Shown in pieces: positions 1 to 9,625 of a stretch of 64,000 nucleotides of DNA. A model generated the notes under the pieces. The model saw only the letters and a list, made by a program, of their open reading frames with translations, did not search any database and was not told where the DNA came from. A program made the position numbers and the translations under genes. How positions within the stretch are numbered: the first letter of the stretch is position 1; each line of letters starts with the position of its first letter. The stretch comes from Leptolyngbya sp. NIES-2104 (GTDB lineage Bacteria; Cyanobacteriota; Cyanobacteriia; Leptolyngbyales; Leptolyngbyaceae): positions 682,001-746,000 of the forward strand of contig NZ_BBWW01000001.1 in NCBI RefSeq assembly GCF_001485215.1, written 5' to 3'.

Positions 1-2
1 AC

Positions 3-1100
3 AAAGTCCCTCGATACATTCACACCGACGAAAGTAAGCTGCGCCAAGTTCTGTTAAATCTTATCGGGAATGCGATTAAGTTCACTCAATCCGGCGGTGT
101 GATCCTGCGGGTCAGCACAGCAAATGATGCTGATTTGCGTCTGATATTCAGTGTTGAAGATACTGGACCAGGTATTTCTCCAAGCGATCGAGATCGCTTG
201 TTTAAGCCATTTGTGCAAACCGAAGCTGGACTTAAATCTCAGCAAGGAACAGGACTCGGCTTACCCATCAGTCAGAAATTTGTGCAAATGATGGGCGGAG
301 AGCTAACCGTTAAAAGCGAATTCGGCAAAGGATCTGTTTTTACTTTCGACATTCAAACTCGTGCAGTTAAACCCGAAACTGTGCCGATGCAACTCCCACC
401 ACGCGAAGTGATTGGCTTAGAACCGGGACAGCGCACTTATCGAATCCTAGTTGCTGAAGACAAAGCAGAAAATCGGCAATTCTTACTAGAATTGCTCACA
501 CCGATCGGGTTTGATGTGCGATCGACGAACGATGGACAAGCCGCGATCGACCTGCTCAAAAGCTGGATGCCTGACTTGATTTGGATGGATATGCGAATGC
601 CTGTTCTGAACGGGTACGAAGCGACTCGACAAATCAAAGCTGCGTATCATCCAGCCCCGATCGTCATTGCTCTCACTGGAAGTGCCTTCGAGGAAGACCG
701 GGTTACGGCTCTGTCTGCTGGCTGTGATGACTTTGTGCGGAAACCTGTACGTGCGGATGTGATTTTTGATAAGATGGCTGAGTATTTAGGGGTGCGCTAT
801 TGTTACGCAGCAAAACCGAGCAATCAAGCTGAAATGGTGTTATCTTCGGTTGAAAAACGGACTGCTGATTTGAACGTGTCAGAACTATCGGAAATGTCGA
901 TCGACTGGATCACTGAACTACACGAAGCTGCAACGCGGGTTAATGCAAAACAAGTTCTCGATCTAATTCAGCAGATTCCTGACTCTTACGCTTCGTTATC
1001 AGAAACACTGTGCAATCTTGTCAACAACTACTGCTTCGAGGAAATTGTCAGAGTGACACAACCCGATCCACGTGAGAACCAAGAAATCTCTAGCATTTGA
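3..1100 (+). CDS. Hybrid sensor histidine kinase / response regulator, 3' part
   Basis: This gene is cut by the left edge of the window; the frame is open from base 3, so the GTG at 99 is not the real start. The first residues carry the N box of a histidine-kinase ATPase (DESKLRQVLLNLIGNAIKFT), followed by the G1 box (DTGPGIS) and G2 box (GTGLGLPIS). A receiver domain follows, beginning at YRILVAEDKAENR, with phospho-acceptor Asp in WMDMRMP (about residue 196 of the visible part) and the conserved Lys in VRKP. A C-terminal tail of about 100 residues has no domain I recognise. Family knowledge says such proteins autophosphorylate on His and pass phosphate to the receiver. The sensor part is outside the window, so the stimulus is unknown. 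Confidence 0.93.
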   Translation, partial: KVPRYIHTDESKLRQVLLNLIGNAIKFTQSGGVILRVSTANDADLRLIFSVEDTGPGISPSDRDRLFKPFVQTEAGLKSQQGTGLGLPISQKFVQMMGGELTVKSEFGKGSVFTFDIQTRAVKPETVPMQLPPREVIGLEPGQRTYRILVAEDKAENRQFLLELLTPIGFDVRSTNDGQAAIDLLKSWMPDLIWMDMRMPVLNGYEATRQIKAAYHPAPIVIALTGSAFEEDRVTALSAGCDDFVRKPVRADVIFDKMAEYLGVRYCYAAKPSNQAEMVLSSVEKRTADLNVSELSEMSIDWITELHEAATRVNAKQVLDLIQQIPDSYASLSETLCNLVNNYCFEEIVRVTQPDPRENQEISSI

Positions 1101-1354
1101 AAATTAGACTTCTTGCGTGAATCATAAAGCCTGTGCAAGCTCAATATTCACGGGGTATGAGGGGCAGGAGGCGTTTAATGGCAAATCGATTCAAAGCAGG
1201 CTTCCAATTCGGAATGGGCAGCGTCCACTTCTTTGCAACGTTGTGCATTGCCAAGTAGATCACTTTGAGCGCCGATTCATCGATCGGAAAGGCACGATGA
1301 CTTTTCTCAAGGTCATGTTCAACGACTCAACGGCGTTCATGGGAAACTGCTCGT
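1101..1354. other. Non-coding spacer between kinase and hydroxylase
   Basis: An open frame of 101 codons runs through 1117-1422, but its composition looks random, it has no ribosome binding site, and it overlaps the promoter-like element at 1355-1393. I see no convincing gene or terminator here. Confidence 0.5.
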
Positions 1355-1393
1355 CGCATAAACGATGTCTAGAAATACCCACTGAATCAGTAG
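1355..1393 (+). promoter_or_regulatory. Promoter-like element, copy a
   Basis: CGCATAA (1355-1361), 16 bases, CCCACTGA (1378-1385), then ATCAGTAG. It matches the ten-member family whose consensus is TGCATAA-N16-CCCACTRA-N4/5-TAG. It lies about 50 bases before the ATG chosen for the hydroxylase gene. The sequence just upstream (GGGAAACTGCTCG) resembles the stretch before the copy at 6250 and the half-copy at 9545. Confidence 0.6.
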
Positions 1394-1444
1394 AGCAGCA
1401 TAGCAATGTTTTGCTCAATTAAACCTGAAGGACACTCTAGATCG

Positions 1445-2251
1445 ATGCAGCACTCATTTTGGTACTATAGCTTCGTCTTTTTCGGGCTGATGCTGGCTGG
1501 CTACTTTCTTGTCGTGGGAAGCCTTTACTGGCTCTTGTACTCCGCTTTAGAACAAATGCTGGAAACTCGCAAATTACATCGATTGCCACCCACACAGCAA
1601 GGCATTCGCAGAGACATTGAACTAACCATTGTCTCGGTTATCGTTTTTGCACTCTCAGCAGCAATCATTCTATTTCTGTTTAATACAGGCACAACGCTAA
1701 TCTATGTTGACCTCGAACCAGGTCAGGTCTGGTACGGGGCAGTTAGTTTTGCTGCTGTCATCCTGCTTCAGGACGCATATTTCTACTTTACTCACCGAGC
1801 GCTGCACCATCCCCGACTGTTTAAAAGGTTGCACCACGGGCATCATCAATCTGGCGATCCAACCCCGTGGACTTCCTTTGCCTTTGATTTACTAGACGCG
1901 ATCGTTCAGGCAATCTTTCTGGTGGGTGTTGTTTTCATCATTCCACTGCATTTGATAACGCTAGTTGCCGTACTTATGACCATGACGATCGCCTCTCTAG
2001 TTCATCATCTAGGATTCGAGCCGCTCCCTGCTTCATCTTCTTACCACTGGTTAAGAAAATGGGTGATTGATTCAACCCATCACGCCATTCATCATCGCAA
2101 GTACAAAGTTCATTATGGGCTGTACTTCACGTTTTGGGATCGATGGCTCGGCACTCAAGATCCGAATTATGAGTATCAGATTCGCTCTACTCATATTCAA
2201 TCGTCTCTGAATAATCAGTCACGACAGACCTATTCGCACGATGGATTCTAG
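1445..2251 (+). CDS. Sterol desaturase / fatty acid hydroxylase superfamily membrane protein
   Basis: An integral-membrane di-iron enzyme of about 268 residues. The histidine clusters of the superfamily are visible: HRALHH, then HHGHH in the same block, and HHAIHH near the C-terminus. Hydrophobic segments lie at the N-terminus (SFVFFGLMLAGYFLVVGSLY), around 60-90 and in the middle between the His clusters. The family hydroxylates or desaturates lipid, sterol or carotenoid substrates at the membrane; the substrate cannot be told from sequence. I prefer the ATG at 1445 over the in-frame ATG at 1406 because AAGGA precedes it and the upstream 13 residues are unlike a membrane-protein start. The gene converges on, and overlaps by four bases, the exoprotein gene on the other strand. 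A promoter-like element lies just upstream. Confidence 0.85.
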   Translation: MQHSFWYYSFVFFGLMLAGYFLVVGSLYWLLYSALEQMLETRKLHRLPPTQQGIRRDIELTIVSVIVFALSAAIILFLFNTGTTLIYVDLEPGQVWYGAVSFAAVILLQDAYFYFTHRALHHPRLFKRLHHGHHQSGDPTPWTSFAFDLLDAIVQAIFLVGVVFIIPLHLITLVAVLMTMTIASLVHHLGFEPLPASSSYHWLRKWVIDSTHHAIHHRKYKVHYGLYFTFWDRWLGTQDPNYEYQIRSTHIQSSLNNQSRQTYSHDGF

Positions 2252-5055
2252 AAACAGTTGCGGCTGAGAACAAGTTTGCCGTTGGGTAAGCGATAGACAC
2301 CTTGCGGCTCAACGATCGCGTCCCCTTTTTGCCAAACTCGATTGGAAGTTGGCTCAGTATCAGGCGGCGTTTCCACGCTGACGATTGGAAAGTTGGACAT
2401 TTGGGTATCGCCGGGGCGTTGTGGAAGTCCACCTGCTCCAGTGATCGTGAAGCTACCTTGTGTGGGTTGATTGCGGCGCACAATGCAGCTATTAGCGAGG
2501 AGGGTATTTGTGTCAATCTGATTTTCAGGTAGCTCGGTGAGGCTATTTTGGATGAAGCTGGTGTCGGGAAGAACGATCGTACCTGACGCGATCGTTCCTG
2601 TAGCATTCACATCCACACGGGTATTACCATTTAGTGTGCTAGCGTCTGTCCCACGAGGTGCAGGACGGTAGTTTTGACCAAAGAAGGCTCTCGTGTCGAG
2701 AGTAATGTTTCCGCCCCTACCATCCTGCGAAAACGCCAGAATATCACTATCGTCAAATGCCAGAATAGAGCCAGCTTTCAGAGCAATATTGCCACCGCCG
2801 CTTTCACCAGAAGCAACATTACTGATGATGTCAGAATTATTTAGCAGACGAATCGCATTCGCTTCGATCGTAATCGCACCTCCAGCAGAGCGACTTGTGT
2901 TGGTTTGAATTGTGCCATTGTTCGCGTCCAGCGTCTCTCGAACGGTAATATCAATATTGCCTGCTTTTCCTGATCCAATGCTGCGGCTAGAGATGACTGC
3001 TCCATCCTGCACCCGCAGTCGTCCGGTATCAATCTGCAAAACATCCCCTGCATTCCCGCTGCCATTACTGACCGTAAACAAGCCACCAGAAGTATTAGCT
3101 GTGGCACCAGACAACTCAACCGAATCCGTTGCTCTAATCAGCAATCTGCCGCCCTTACCTGAACCGAAAGTACTGGCTGAGACCACTGCTCCACCCTGCA
3201 CCCGCAATCGTCCTGTGTCGATCGTCAAATCCCCTGCATTCCCTCTGCCTTGACTCTGAGTAAATAAGCCACTAACACCCTGACCATCGGCTGTAGTTCC
3301 ACTCACCTCGATCGAGTCAGCAGCCGTAATCTGCAAACTGCCACCCTTTCCTGCACCAAAAGTCCCTGCTCCTATCTGTGCTCCACCTTGTACCCGCAAA
3401 CGCTGCGTGTCAATTCTTATGTTCCCTGCATCTCCATTTCCACCACTCCTAGCAGACAAGACACTGCGAATCCGACCATTGGTTGAAGTGTTCATCACCT
3501 CGACCGAATTAGCAGCCGTAATCTGTAAGCTGCCCCCTGAACCCGCTCTTAAAGTATCGACTAATATCTGCGCCCCATCACTCACCCGCAACCGCCCTGT
3601 GTTAATCCTCACATTTCCCGCATCTCCACTTCCTTGACTCACAGCAAACACGCCACTGGCAAACCGATTATTGTCTGTAGCACCCATTAACTCAACCGAG
3701 TCGGCAGCCGTTATTTGTAAACTACCACCCTTACCCTGACCGAAATTACTAGTTGCAACTTGTGCGCCATCCTGCACCCGCAAGCGCTGCGTGTCAATCC
3801 TTAACTCTCCTGCATCTCCCCTCCCCTCACTCTGAGCAAACAAGCCACTGGGAACCCGACCATTGGCTGAGACTCCCCTCACTTCGATCGAATCAGTAGC
3901 GATAATCTGCAAGCTGCCTCCCTTGCCTGCCCCCAAAATATTCGCTTGTATCAACGCTCCACCCTGCACCAGCAAGCGGTTCGTGTCAATCTTAATGTCT
4001 CCTCCCGTTCCTGTGGCAGCCACATTTGTATCGATCGACGAACCTTGACTCAGAAATACGTCTCTTGCGCGAATCCGTATCCCTCCGCCATTTCCTGTCC
4101 CCAAAGTACCAGCGGAAATTTTCGAGCCTTGTGTCATCTCCAACCGTTCACCCCGAATTTGAACGTCCCCCCCTCCTGCTCCATTGGCATTTACAAACGC
4201 CCCATTAGATAGCCCGACATTACCGAATGCACTGATCGCGTCATACCCTAGCACAAAGCTGTTTCCACTCTGAGCGAAATTGACTTGCCCCACACCTGTT
4301 ACACTACCGAGTTCAATACGTCCCTGTGCTGCGGTTAGGTTCCCCCCCTCTAGCAGCACATCCCCACCCACTAGCGCTAGAGTTTGACCCGATCGCACCT
4401 GAAGTCCTGAAATACCTTCATTTGAATTAGGCTGACCCGTCAGGCTCGGTGCTTGCGATTCGCTTTGCGAAGCTCCGAAGGATCGATTCACGATCGGTTG
4501 AGCCGCAACCGCATTAAACCAGAACGCAGAGGGACGAACGCTAAGCAAATTACTGGTAGCGGGTTGGGAAGCACTGAACAGTCCTGTATCGCCTAATCGA
4601 ACTGCATTTGCTGTGGTTGCTAAAAATGACCCTTGCACATCGAGGCTGGAGGCAGGTCCAAAGACAATGCCTTTAGGATTAATCAAAAACAAGTTGGCAT
4701 CGCCCAGAACTCCCAAGCGTCCCAAAATTTCTGAAGAATTGGCTCCTGTCACTCGCGAGAGAATGTTGTCTATTCCGACCGGATTCGCGAAATAAACGCC
4801 TCGTTGCACGCCAACATTAAATTGCTCAAAGCTATGAAATAAGTTTGCGCCTCGAACTGCGCCACCGTCAATGCGAGCGCTCTCCACCCCTCGAATGCGG
4901 ATATTGGGTGTGACAATAGAGCTTTCGTTCCCCAGTGTGTTATCTGGCACCACCTGAGCCGTACTGCTTTCACTGGCTTCAAGTAAAAAAATCACAACTA
5001 AAACGATATAGCTGCTAATCTTCCAGCATGGACTAAACCAACTTCTAGGAATCAT
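2248..5055 (-). CDS. Two-partner secretion exoprotein (filamentous haemagglutinin-type)
   Basis: A 935-residue secreted beta-helix protein. It has an N-terminal signal peptide, with probable cleavage after SSTAQ (about residue 34), then a TPS domain of about 160 residues that includes ANLFHSFEQFNV, NILSRVTGAN and INPKGIVFG (around 125-133). The region from about 290 to 720 is built of 45-50 residue repeats of the type GKGGSLQITAADSVEL followed by RLRVQDGAQ. The C-terminus ends QGVYRLPNGKLVLSRNC, shared with the other two exoproteins of this window. Such proteins cross the outer membrane through a ShlB/FhaC barrel; the only transporter gene here is at 30540-32267, 25 kb away, so this orphan may share it. 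Start ATG at 5055 is preceded by GAGGAGA. Transcription converges on the hydroxylase gene. Confidence 0.92.
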   Translation of the reverse strand: MIPRSWFSPCWKISSYIVLVVIFLLEASESSTAQVVPDNTLGNESSIVTPNIRIRGVESARIDGGAVRGANLFHSFEQFNVGVQRGVYFANPVGIDNILSRVTGANSSEILGRLGVLGDANLFLINPKGIVFGPASSLDVQGSFLATTANAVRLGDTGLFSASQPATSNLLSVRPSAFWFNAVAAQPIVNRSFGASQSESQAPSLTGQPNSNEGISGLQVRSGQTLALVGGDVLLEGGNLTAAQGRIELGSVTGVGQVNFAQSGNSFVLGYDAISAFGNVGLSNGAFVNANGAGGGDVQIRGERLEMTQGSKISAGTLGTGNGGGIRIRARDVFLSQGSSIDTNVAATGTGGDIKIDTNRLLVQGGALIQANILGAGKGGSLQIIATDSIEVRGVSANGRVPSGLFAQSEGRGDAGELRIDTQRLRVQDGAQVATSNFGQGKGGSLQITAADSVELMGATDNNRFASGVFAVSQGSGDAGNVRINTGRLRVSDGAQILVDTLRAGSGGSLQITAANSVEVMNTSTNGRIRSVLSARSGGNGDAGNIRIDTQRLRVQGGAQIGAGTFGAGKGGSLQITAADSIEVSGTTADGQGVSGLFTQSQGRGNAGDLTIDTGRLRVQGGAVVSASTFGSGKGGRLLIRATDSVELSGATANTSGGLFTVSNGSGNAGDVLQIDTGRLRVQDGAVISSRSIGSGKAGNIDITVRETLDANNGTIQTNTSRSAGGAITIEANAIRLLNNSDIISNVASGESGGGNIALKAGSILAFDDSDILAFSQDGRGGNITLDTRAFFGQNYRPAPRGTDASTLNGNTRVDVNATGTIASGTIVLPDTSFIQNSLTELPENQIDTNTLLANSCIVRRNQPTQGSFTITGAGGLPQRPGDTQMSNFPIVSVETPPDTEPTSNRVWQKGDAIVEPQGVYRLPNGKLVLSRNCF

Positions 5056-5570
5056 TCATCTGTCTCCTCAACTGCTCATAACAGAATGCCAAAGTCCTTG
5101 ATATTCATTCTGGTCTGATCATGTGATAGAGAACTTTGATTTAAGTTATAACCTTGTATTAGAGCAGGGTGTACACACTGAGACCAAAATGAAGCGTTGA
5201 CTTCATTTAAGATGCTTCCATAGAATCTACCACAACGAGCCGAAATCTCTATGCCCGATTCTTCCCTTCGGGTAAAACGTCGGAACTTGTTCGGAAACAG
5301 TCGCTTCACTGTTGCAAAGCGTAGATATCGACCAAATAATAATTGAACTTGTTGAAGGATCAAGAGGCACTGAAGGCAGTGGTCTTGGTCGATTCTTTGT
5401 AACTCGAATAGGTAAACATCTGATACGGGGAATTGCCCAAGATCCGCAAATTACGAAAAATCGGCAATTCTCTATATCAGGAGCGGGTGACAACGTTGCG
5501 TTCAAAACAGATTTGCGTCTCAAACAAATCTTAGGAGTCAAGGCATCTCTAGGTTATCTGTAGCCTTTTA
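5056..5570. other. Gene-poor interval with a possible coding remnant
   Basis: No gene is convincing here. A plus-strand frame (about 5312-5563, TTG or no start) ends KTDLRLKQILGVKASLGYL and has protein-like composition; it could be the tail of a decayed gene, but I recognise no family. The interval also holds TCGGAACTTGTTCGG (5280-5294), a motif found again at several places in the window. Confidence 0.35.
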
Positions 5571-6086
5571 CTATCGAGGTTCTACACGCTGTCCCGTAAA
5601 ATTAAAAGTTCCTGATACCGGGGCATCTTCTGTGAGCGGATTTGCAGTTAGAGCAAACGTCCTTCCTGTGGTTGTTCCTTGAATTGTTCCAGCTTTCGGA
5701 TCAAATGTTGAACGGGTATCAGCTCTGGTAATTGAGCCAGGTGATGTTGCTGTTGGATAATTAAAGTTGAGTACCGTGGAAATTATCTCTCTGTCTGAGG
5801 TACACTTCCAACTGCCCTGTTGATCGCTAAAGGGTTGGGAAACAGGGGGAGCACCAGTACCTTGGATCGAGGCAGTGGTAAAGATGTTGCCATCTTGAGC
5901 CAATGAGATTACCCCACGAAATGAACCTAAATTACCAACATTTGCGGTATATAGATACGTGCCGACCACCGCTCGACAACCTGCTTTAGATTGGGCTGAT
6001 GCTTCGTACACATTCACACTCGTTGCGACAGTCAGTGCCAATAAGAGACAAATCATTAGCGTGGCAAAAGCATTACGAATTCGCAT
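5571..6086 (-). CDS. Small secreted protein of unknown function
   Basis: A 171-residue protein that I do not recognise. Residues 1-32 look like a signal peptide (MRIRNAFATLMICLLLALTV, with cleavage near EASAQS). The mature part is rich in Gly, Thr and Ser with alternating hydrophobic residues (YLYTANVGNLGSFRGVISLA, GTIQGTTTGRTFALTA), which suggests an all-beta periplasmic or secreted domain. Two cysteines (CRAVVG and WKCTSD) could form a disulfide. It is transcribed divergently from the amidotransferase gene at 6355 and lies 485 bases beyond the start of the exoprotein gene, in the same orientation. No catalytic motif is seen, so no function is proposed. Confidence 0.7.
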   Translation of the reverse strand: MRIRNAFATLMICLLLALTVATSVNVYEASAQSKAGCRAVVGTYLYTANVGNLGSFRGVISLAQDGNIFTTASIQGTGAPPVSQPFSDQQGSWKCTSDREIISTVLNFNYPTATSPGSITRADTRSTFDPKAGTIQGTTTGRTFALTANPLTEDAPVSGTFNFTGQRVEPR

Positions 6087-6249
6087 TTCAAAACATCCAA
6101 TTAAAATTACTGAAAATCACGCTTCCAAGCCTATCAACGGGAATGGTTGGAAAACTCGGAACTTCTTCGGGCGAAGGGTCTGAATTGACTTGCAAAGCAA
6201 ACGAGAATCCTAATTTGTGCGATGCCTTTGGCACAGGGAACCTGCTCGC

Positions 6250-6287
6250 TGCATAAACGGCTGATAAAAATACCCACTGATATGTAG
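6250..6287 (+). promoter_or_regulatory. Promoter-like element, copy b
   Basis: TGCATAA (6250-6256), 16 bases, CCCACTGA (6273-6280), TATGTAG. It is preceded by GGGAACCTGCTCGC, which recurs exactly before the broken half-copy at 9545. The ATG of the downstream gene is 68 bases after the TAG. A TCGGAACTTCTTCGG motif lies 80 bases upstream (6156-6170). Confidence 0.65.
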
Positions 6288-6354
6288 CAGGGCGTTATCG
6301 AGGTTTAAACTCTACTCCCAAGTTGTCGATCGCTTTTGGAGAAGGTGCCAACTA

Positions 6355-9300
6355 ATGTGCGGTAATTTTGGATTTATGGGGAGACGGCTTGAGACAGATC
6401 GCCAAACGCTTCTGCCTGCGCGGGTCGTCGAAATATTTAAATTGATGGGTCATGAAACTGAAATTCGCGGGGAGCAAGCAGGTGGCGGATTGGTGATCGC
6501 GCAAAACAAAAATAATCAGGTGCTGTTTGTGGGCAAAAAGGTGGTAAATCAGAAACGCCAGAATCTGACTCAAGCGCTAGAAACTGCGTTTGCTCCCACT
6601 AGGCGCAAAGCCATGCGTGCAGGCATTCAACCTCTAGATTCCGCGATAACCGCCGTGTGGCACTATCGCTACGGCACCAGCAGCCCGCCGAAGATTTTGG
6701 AAACCCACTGGCATGAGTGGATGCCCGCGAGAGAGGCGATCGTTTGGCAGCTTGAGAATGGTCAGTGGGTTCCTATCTGCAAAACGGTCAATCACCGCAT
6801 CACGCATAACGGAGACTTCAACGCCTGGTGGATCTTCGGTCAAGCGATCGACACCACTACCCTAGGCTTATGGCTAGAACGAGTCTTACACACGCCAAAT
6901 GCAACTCGCGGCGATTCTCCTAAAGTCGCTGGCATGATGGATTTATTAGTCACTCAGGGAATGTGGGATGCTTCACTTCGATTGGCTTACCAACTTGAGA
7001 TTGCAGCATCGATTCAAGACGCTTTTGGAGGGAAAGAGCCTGCTAAAACCGCACCGAACACTGCACCTTCTCAGCAAGCTTTGCGTCAGTGGGCTGAAAT
7101 CTGCGAAGAAGTTTGGCAAAAATATAAGTGCCCAAGATACTTATCTGATAAAAAGAACTTAAGTGATTTTGAGAATCAAATTGTAGACATTAGCTTGCGG
7201 ATCTCACCCAGTTATTGGTCACTTAAGCAGCGCACAGCATTTGTCAGAACTGCGATCGATGCCTTCTTGCACAATGATATCTACCGAGCAACGCAACAAT
7301 TCCTATCACGGGCTGAGGGAAGTTTTGGCTTAGTCACGGTTTCGACGTTAAGTGCAGAACATTTGGTACTGAGTGCTCAGGGACAACCCATGACGATCGG
7401 CTTTAATGTCCCAGAAGCTTACATGATCTATGCGTCAGAACCTGCTGCGGTCAATGCAGTGCTAGCAGGAATGCCTGAATCTTACCGTTTAGATTTAGAT
7501 CCAACGGCTGGAGAAGTTGCTCTCGTCGGCATCAATCACATCACCGTATATTCCCTCTCCCAAGGACGGGAACAACCTGATGCTGAGTTGAAACAGCGAT
7601 CGCTGCCGATGCAGCGCAATCCCTATGTGAAGCCCCCGACATCTGAAACGAAAGATCCCGTTGCCACCGATATTCGAGAAATTCCGCAGGTGCTCAACGC
7701 GATCGCAGATGATTGGAGCAATCCTGTATCGCTGAATTGTCGAAGTGCAGAACAGTTCACAAAGCACTTGGTTGAGAAAGTCAAGCAGGATCGTAAAATC
7801 GATTTCAGGCAGCGACAAACGGTTGATGTGTTAATCACAGGGATTGAGAATAGCTTGTGGTTAGGAGAAAGATTTGCTCAGGATTTAAAAACTCTATTTC
7901 CATTGTTGAATGTGAAAGCACTTTCCGCTAACCAGATTTTGAGGCAATTGCAGCACGCGCCGCAGTTGCATTTAGGACCTAACTCGATCGTGCTTGCGAT
8001 TAGCCAGTCAGGTCAAACCTTTCCCACGTTGCAGGCGACACAGGTTCTGAATGAGCTTTATTGCAAACGGATGATCGGAGATCTGTTCATTCTGACTGGA
8101 GAACTAAATAGTTTGATGGGAGCAGCCCTATCTCAATCGTTTGCTCAAGGTGCAACGTTCAACCGCAGAATTTTTACCAATGGCAGCGGACATCGATCGG
8201 CGGAAGCTGCAACCTTGACGGTTGCTGCGACTCAAGCCACGTTGACCGAACTCTTATTTTACACTGCTAAACGAATGCGACAAGCGTTTCCCGATTCAAC
8301 ACCGTTGGGGATGACACTCACTGAGAAAAGCTTGTTAATGCTAGACACCATCAAGGCGGACTTTCTCAATCGAAGTGTGGTCGCGCTTTGCGCTTCGCGC
8401 AACTCCGTAGGAACCGCAGGAACAACGAGCAAGGGAGAGTCGATCAAGTCTGTCGATCATCAAAAGCTAATGCGCCAGGGTCGCAAGTGGGCGCTGCATG
8501 TCACCGAAACTCCGCTAGTTTGGGCGATTCATGCTGTGTACGTCTTGATCGTGCTGGGTTGGATGATTCCTTTTGGACAGGTTCTTTCTGTGACGCAATT
8601 GTTGCTGCGATCGCTGCTCTTCACCTGCGGTTTTTCCAGTGATGTAGTTCTGTCACTGTTGGCACTGTTGCATCCCAAGATCGTTCTAATTGATATTGGG
8701 ATTGCAATCTTCGGTCCTTGGCTGTGGACGATCGGAATTCGCTTTGTGCAAGGCAGACAACTGTTAGCACGCACAGGCAAACGAACGATTGTCATCGGCG
8801 ATGTGCCTTGGGTGCATCAACTTTTGGAATCCTATGTCAGCAAACTGTTTTCGCTTAGCTATGGCATTGCTTCGCTAGAGGTGCATGGCGCAAATCCGCA
8901 GGATCATATGGTGCATAGATTTGGCTACCGCTTAGTTCGGGGTACGTTGGTGCTGTTAGGGGTCCCAGATGGGCGGCGCTGTCAGATGCAAAAAGAGGAT
9001 GAAAATGCCGCCCTGATGACCGGAAAGCAAGCGGATGGTGTGCGAAGTTGGGGCATTGGTCCAGAAGTCGTTGCTTTGGGACACAATAGCGCGATCGCGC
9101 ATCAAGGATTTAGCAGCGCGATCGTGTTAGGCAGTCGAACAAATACGCTAGTCGATGGCAGAGTCTCCTTGGATCAACAGGTTGTGATTGAAGAGTTGAG
9201 GGAAACTCGCTTTAGCTCGTTTGAGCGCTTGCTGGCAAGCTATGTGTTGTTCTGGGCGTTTGCGAAAAGGGTGACTTCGTTTCCGTTACTTCAGTATCAG

Positions 9301-9507
9301 CATTGGAAGTCACAAAGTCGCACTCGAATCGCGACAACGGCTGCCCCCATGTCTGGGAGCAATTTGAGTTTGCCCCAGGTGGAGTCCGCTTTGAGTCTAG
9401 CTGAACCAAGCGAGCTACATTCACAGGCGTTGCTTCCCTCTGCTCCTTATCCCCCTACAATTACAGATGTCCCCTCTCGCATTGAGACTCCGCTCGATCG
9501 TTCATAA
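6355..9507 (+). CDS. Membrane-attached class II glutamine amidotransferase / SIS domain protein
   Basis: A 1050-residue protein resembling an enlarged GlmS. The N-terminal MCGNFGFMG gives the Cys2 nucleophile of class II glutamine amidotransferases, followed by HNGDFNAWW (NGD motif). A SIS-type sugar-phosphate fold occupies about 460-680 (VLITGIENSLWLGERF, SIVLAISQSGQTFPTLQ, TNGSGHRSAEAATLTVAATQ). Around 715-800 there are hydrophobic membrane segments (VYVLIVLGWMIPFGQVL; IVLIDIGIAIFGPWLWTIG), then a second cytosolic region with GKRTIVIGDVPWVHQL. GlmS itself is about 610 residues and soluble, so the membrane part is unusual. A role in amino-sugar or envelope metabolism is inferred. GGAGAAGG precedes the ATG. 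A small palindromic repeat (8383-8417) lies in frame inside the gene. Confidence 0.75.
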   Translation: MCGNFGFMGRRLETDRQTLLPARVVEIFKLMGHETEIRGEQAGGGLVIAQNKNNQVLFVGKKVVNQKRQNLTQALETAFAPTRRKAMRAGIQPLDSAITAVWHYRYGTSSPPKILETHWHEWMPAREAIVWQLENGQWVPICKTVNHRITHNGDFNAWWIFGQAIDTTTLGLWLERVLHTPNATRGDSPKVAGMMDLLVTQGMWDASLRLAYQLEIAASIQDAFGGKEPAKTAPNTAPSQQALRQWAEICEEVWQKYKCPRYLSDKKNLSDFENQIVDISLRISPSYWSLKQRTAFVRTAIDAFLHNDIYRATQQFLSRAEGSFGLVTVSTLSAEHLVLSAQGQPMTIGFNVPEAYMIYASEPAAVNAVLAGMPESYRLDLDPTAGEVALVGINHITVYSLSQGREQPDAELKQRSLPMQRNPYVKPPTSETKDPVATDIREIPQVLNAIADDWSNPVSLNCRSAEQFTKHLVEKVKQDRKIDFRQRQTVDVLITGIENSLWLGERFAQDLKTLFPLLNVKALSANQILRQLQHAPQLHLGPNSIVLAISQSGQTFPTLQATQVLNELYCKRMIGDLFILTGELNSLMGAALSQSFAQGATFNRRIFTNGSGHRSAEAATLTVAATQATLTELLFYTAKRMRQAFPDSTPLGMTLTEKSLLMLDTIKADFLNRSVVALCASRNSVGTAGTTSKGESIKSVDHQKLMRQGRKWALHVTETPLVWAIHAVYVLIVLGWMIPFGQVLSVTQLLLRSLLFTCGFSSDVVLSLLALLHPKIVLIDIGIAIFGPWLWTIGIRFVQGRQLLARTGKRTIVIGDVPWVHQLLESYVSKLFSLSYGIASLEVHGANPQDHMVHRFGYRLVRGTLVLLGVPDGRRCQMQKEDENAALMTGKQADGVRSWGIGPEVVALGHNSAIAHQGFSSAIVLGSRTNTLVDGRVSLDQQVVIEELRETRFSSFERLLASYVLFWAFAKRVTSFPLLQYQHWKSQSRTRIATTAAPMSGSNLSLPQVESALSLAEPSELHSQALLPSAPYPPTITDVPSRIETPLDRS
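8383..8417 (+). repeat. Small dispersed palindromic repeat inside the amidotransferase gene
   Basis: The stretch contains GCGCTTTGCGCTTCGCGC followed by AACTCCGTAGGAACCGC. Its 3' half matches the repeat at 12923-12951 except for one base, and it encodes the odd, low-conservation-looking residues ALCASRNSVGTA between the SIS region and the membrane segments. It appears to be an in-frame insertion tolerated by the protein. Confidence 0.55.
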
Positions 9508-9625
9508 GAGTTGAGCGATGTCTTTGACCAGGGAACCTGCTCGCTGCATAAAGTTAGGCGCAGTGTTGATGTCTCCACAGGCTTCGGTCATGCAAAATAG
9601 ATAGGATGTAATTATTCGCTTTCCC

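Noticed and set aside
1117-1422. 101-codon open frame upstream of the hydroxylase
   Set aside because: No ribosome binding site, composition like non-coding DNA, and it runs through the promoter-like element.
2900-4150. Repeated DNA units that might suggest a tandem or CRISPR-like repeat
   Set aside because: They are coding repeats of the beta-helix exoprotein, varying in sequence and length, with no uniform spacers.
2693-4212. Series of plus-strand frames opposite the exoprotein gene
   Set aside because: Antisense shadows of the Gly/Ala/Asp-rich repeats; the same pattern is seen opposite the other two exoproteins.
5227-5541. 104-codon minus-strand frame
   Set aside because: No recognisable domain, no ribosome binding site, overlaps other equally weak frames.
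9545-9583. Possible eleventh copy of the promoter-like element
   Set aside because: Only the first box TGCATAA and its left flank match; no CCCACTAA-like box at the 16-base position. Treated as a split relic.
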